Shown in pieces: positions 5,512 to 5,813 of a stretch of 5,813 nucleotides of DNA. Every line of letters begins with the position of its first letter. The first letter of the stretch is position 1. Below the pieces are notes generated by a model, which worked only from the letters and a program-made list of their open reading frames with translations, ran no database searches and was not told the DNA's origin. Both the position numbers and the translations under genes were made by a program. This DNA is from Bacteroidota bacterium. Its GTDB lineage: Bacteria; Bacteroidota; Bacteroidia; Bacteroidales; VadinHA17. The stretch spans positions 1 through 5,813 of the forward strand of contig JAUVHQ010000149.1 of assembly GCA_030593185.1 (NCBI GenBank). The letters run 5' to 3'.

Positions 5512-5813
5512 TTATTTCACCTCCGTTGTAGATAAATTATTTAATTTTTGCTGGTGTAACCTGAGTGCTTTTTCTTTAATCCTGTAAAAATAAATAGCAA
5601 CCGGTCTGTACGCGAGATGTGCCCATTTTGAAAACGGCACTTCAATAATTAGCATTGGAATAGCAACCATCAGGTGAATTAAATACATATAAAATCCAAC
5701 TAATGGAAGGTTCATAATTCTGCAAATAAAAATTGCAATCCCTGTGAGAGTTGTTAATAATAATAGTATAATAAAAGTCCAGTCGGTAGCGTGAGAGAAT
5801 TTACTTTTTTCAC
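5512..5813 (-). CDS. NarI/QmoC/DsrM-like membrane cytochrome b subunit, C-terminal part (cut by window edge)
   Basis: The frame is open to the right edge, so the 99 visible residues are the C-terminus; the in-frame ATG at 5715 is internal. Two hydrophobic helices are seen: DWTFIILLLLTTLTGIAIFICR (about residues 10-31 of the fragment) and GFYMYLIHLMVAIPMLIIEV (39-58). They are followed by PFSKWAHLAYRPVAIYFYR and a basic, polar tail. The D-W...LTGI helix and the H-(18)-H arrangement ending in P-F/Y-S-K-x-x-H-L (H46, H65) resemble the last helices of NarI-type b-cytochromes, including QmoC, DsrM and Hdr-associated membrane subunits, where such histidines ligate heme. Proteins of this type pass electrons between soluble Fe-S partners and membrane quinones. 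The gene ends one base before the HdrA-NuoE fusion gene, so a common complex is likely. An N-terminal HdrC-like Fe-S domain, as in QmoC, could lie outside the window. Moderately sure of the family. Confidence 0.75.
   Translation of the reverse strand, partial: EKSKFSHATDWTFIILLLLTTLTGIAIFICRIMNLPLVGFYMYLIHLMVAIPMLIIEVPFSKWAHLAYRPVAIYFYRIKEKALRLHQQKLNNLSTTEVK
5517..5524 (-). promoter_or_regulatory. Shine-Dalgarno sequence of the HdrA-NuoE fusion gene
   Basis: GGAGGTGA on the minus strand, six bases before the ATG at 5510 and inside the last codons of the membrane subunit gene. It supports translation starting at the HdrA part, so the fusion is a deliberate single product and NuoE is not simply initiated internally. 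Confidence 0.85.

Overview
All genes in this window lie on the minus strand and read from right to left. The DNA is AT-rich (a bit under 40% G+C by eye). The proteins are those of an anaerobic bacterium with flavin- and iron-sulfur-based NAD(H) electron transfer, of the kind seen in fermentative, syntrophic or sulfate-reducer-like lineages. The sequence alone does not fix the phylum.

Right half (5813 down to 2284), the redox enzyme genes in transcription order: (1) the C-terminal part of a NarI/QmoC/DsrM-like membrane cytochrome b subunit, cut by the right edge; (2) an unusual fusion of the first ~125 residues of an HdrA-type flavin/iron-sulfur protein to a complete NuoE/HndA-type [2Fe-2S] protein; (3) a small HndB-like thioredoxin-fold protein; (4) a full-length HndC/HydB/NuoF-type subunit with FMN, NAD(H) and several Fe-S sites. 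Together (2)-(4) make a complete diaphorase module of the kind that serves [FeFe]-hydrogenases. Here the visible neighbour upstream is a membrane b-type subunit, and no hydrogenase catalytic subunit is present in the window.

Left half (2287 down to 1), a set of small signalling genes: a DRTGG-domain protein, a protein with two CBS domains and an anti-sigma-type HATPase domain, a second DRTGG-domain protein, and a PHP-domain metallohydrolase-like protein cut by the left edge. Similar genes are known companions of bifurcating [FeFe]-hydrogenase and NADH-dehydrogenase-like operons, and they probably tune the expression or activity of the enzyme.

Most genes overlap or lie within a few bases of each other, as expected of one transcription unit. 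There are only two real gaps: 4150-4254, with a hairpin and AATCAT-rich degenerate repeats, and about 1823-1924, with short tandem repeats of 8 and 7 bp. No gene-free stretch exceeds 300 bases. No RNA gene, CRISPR array, insertion sequence, clear promoter or clear terminator was seen.

The main point of interest is the HdrA-NuoE fusion, placed between a Qmo/NarI-like membrane subunit and a NuoF-type flavoprotein. My inference is a membrane-linked NAD(H) oxidoreductase that combines heterodisulfide-reductase-like and hydrogenase-diaphorase parts, with its own signalling cassette.
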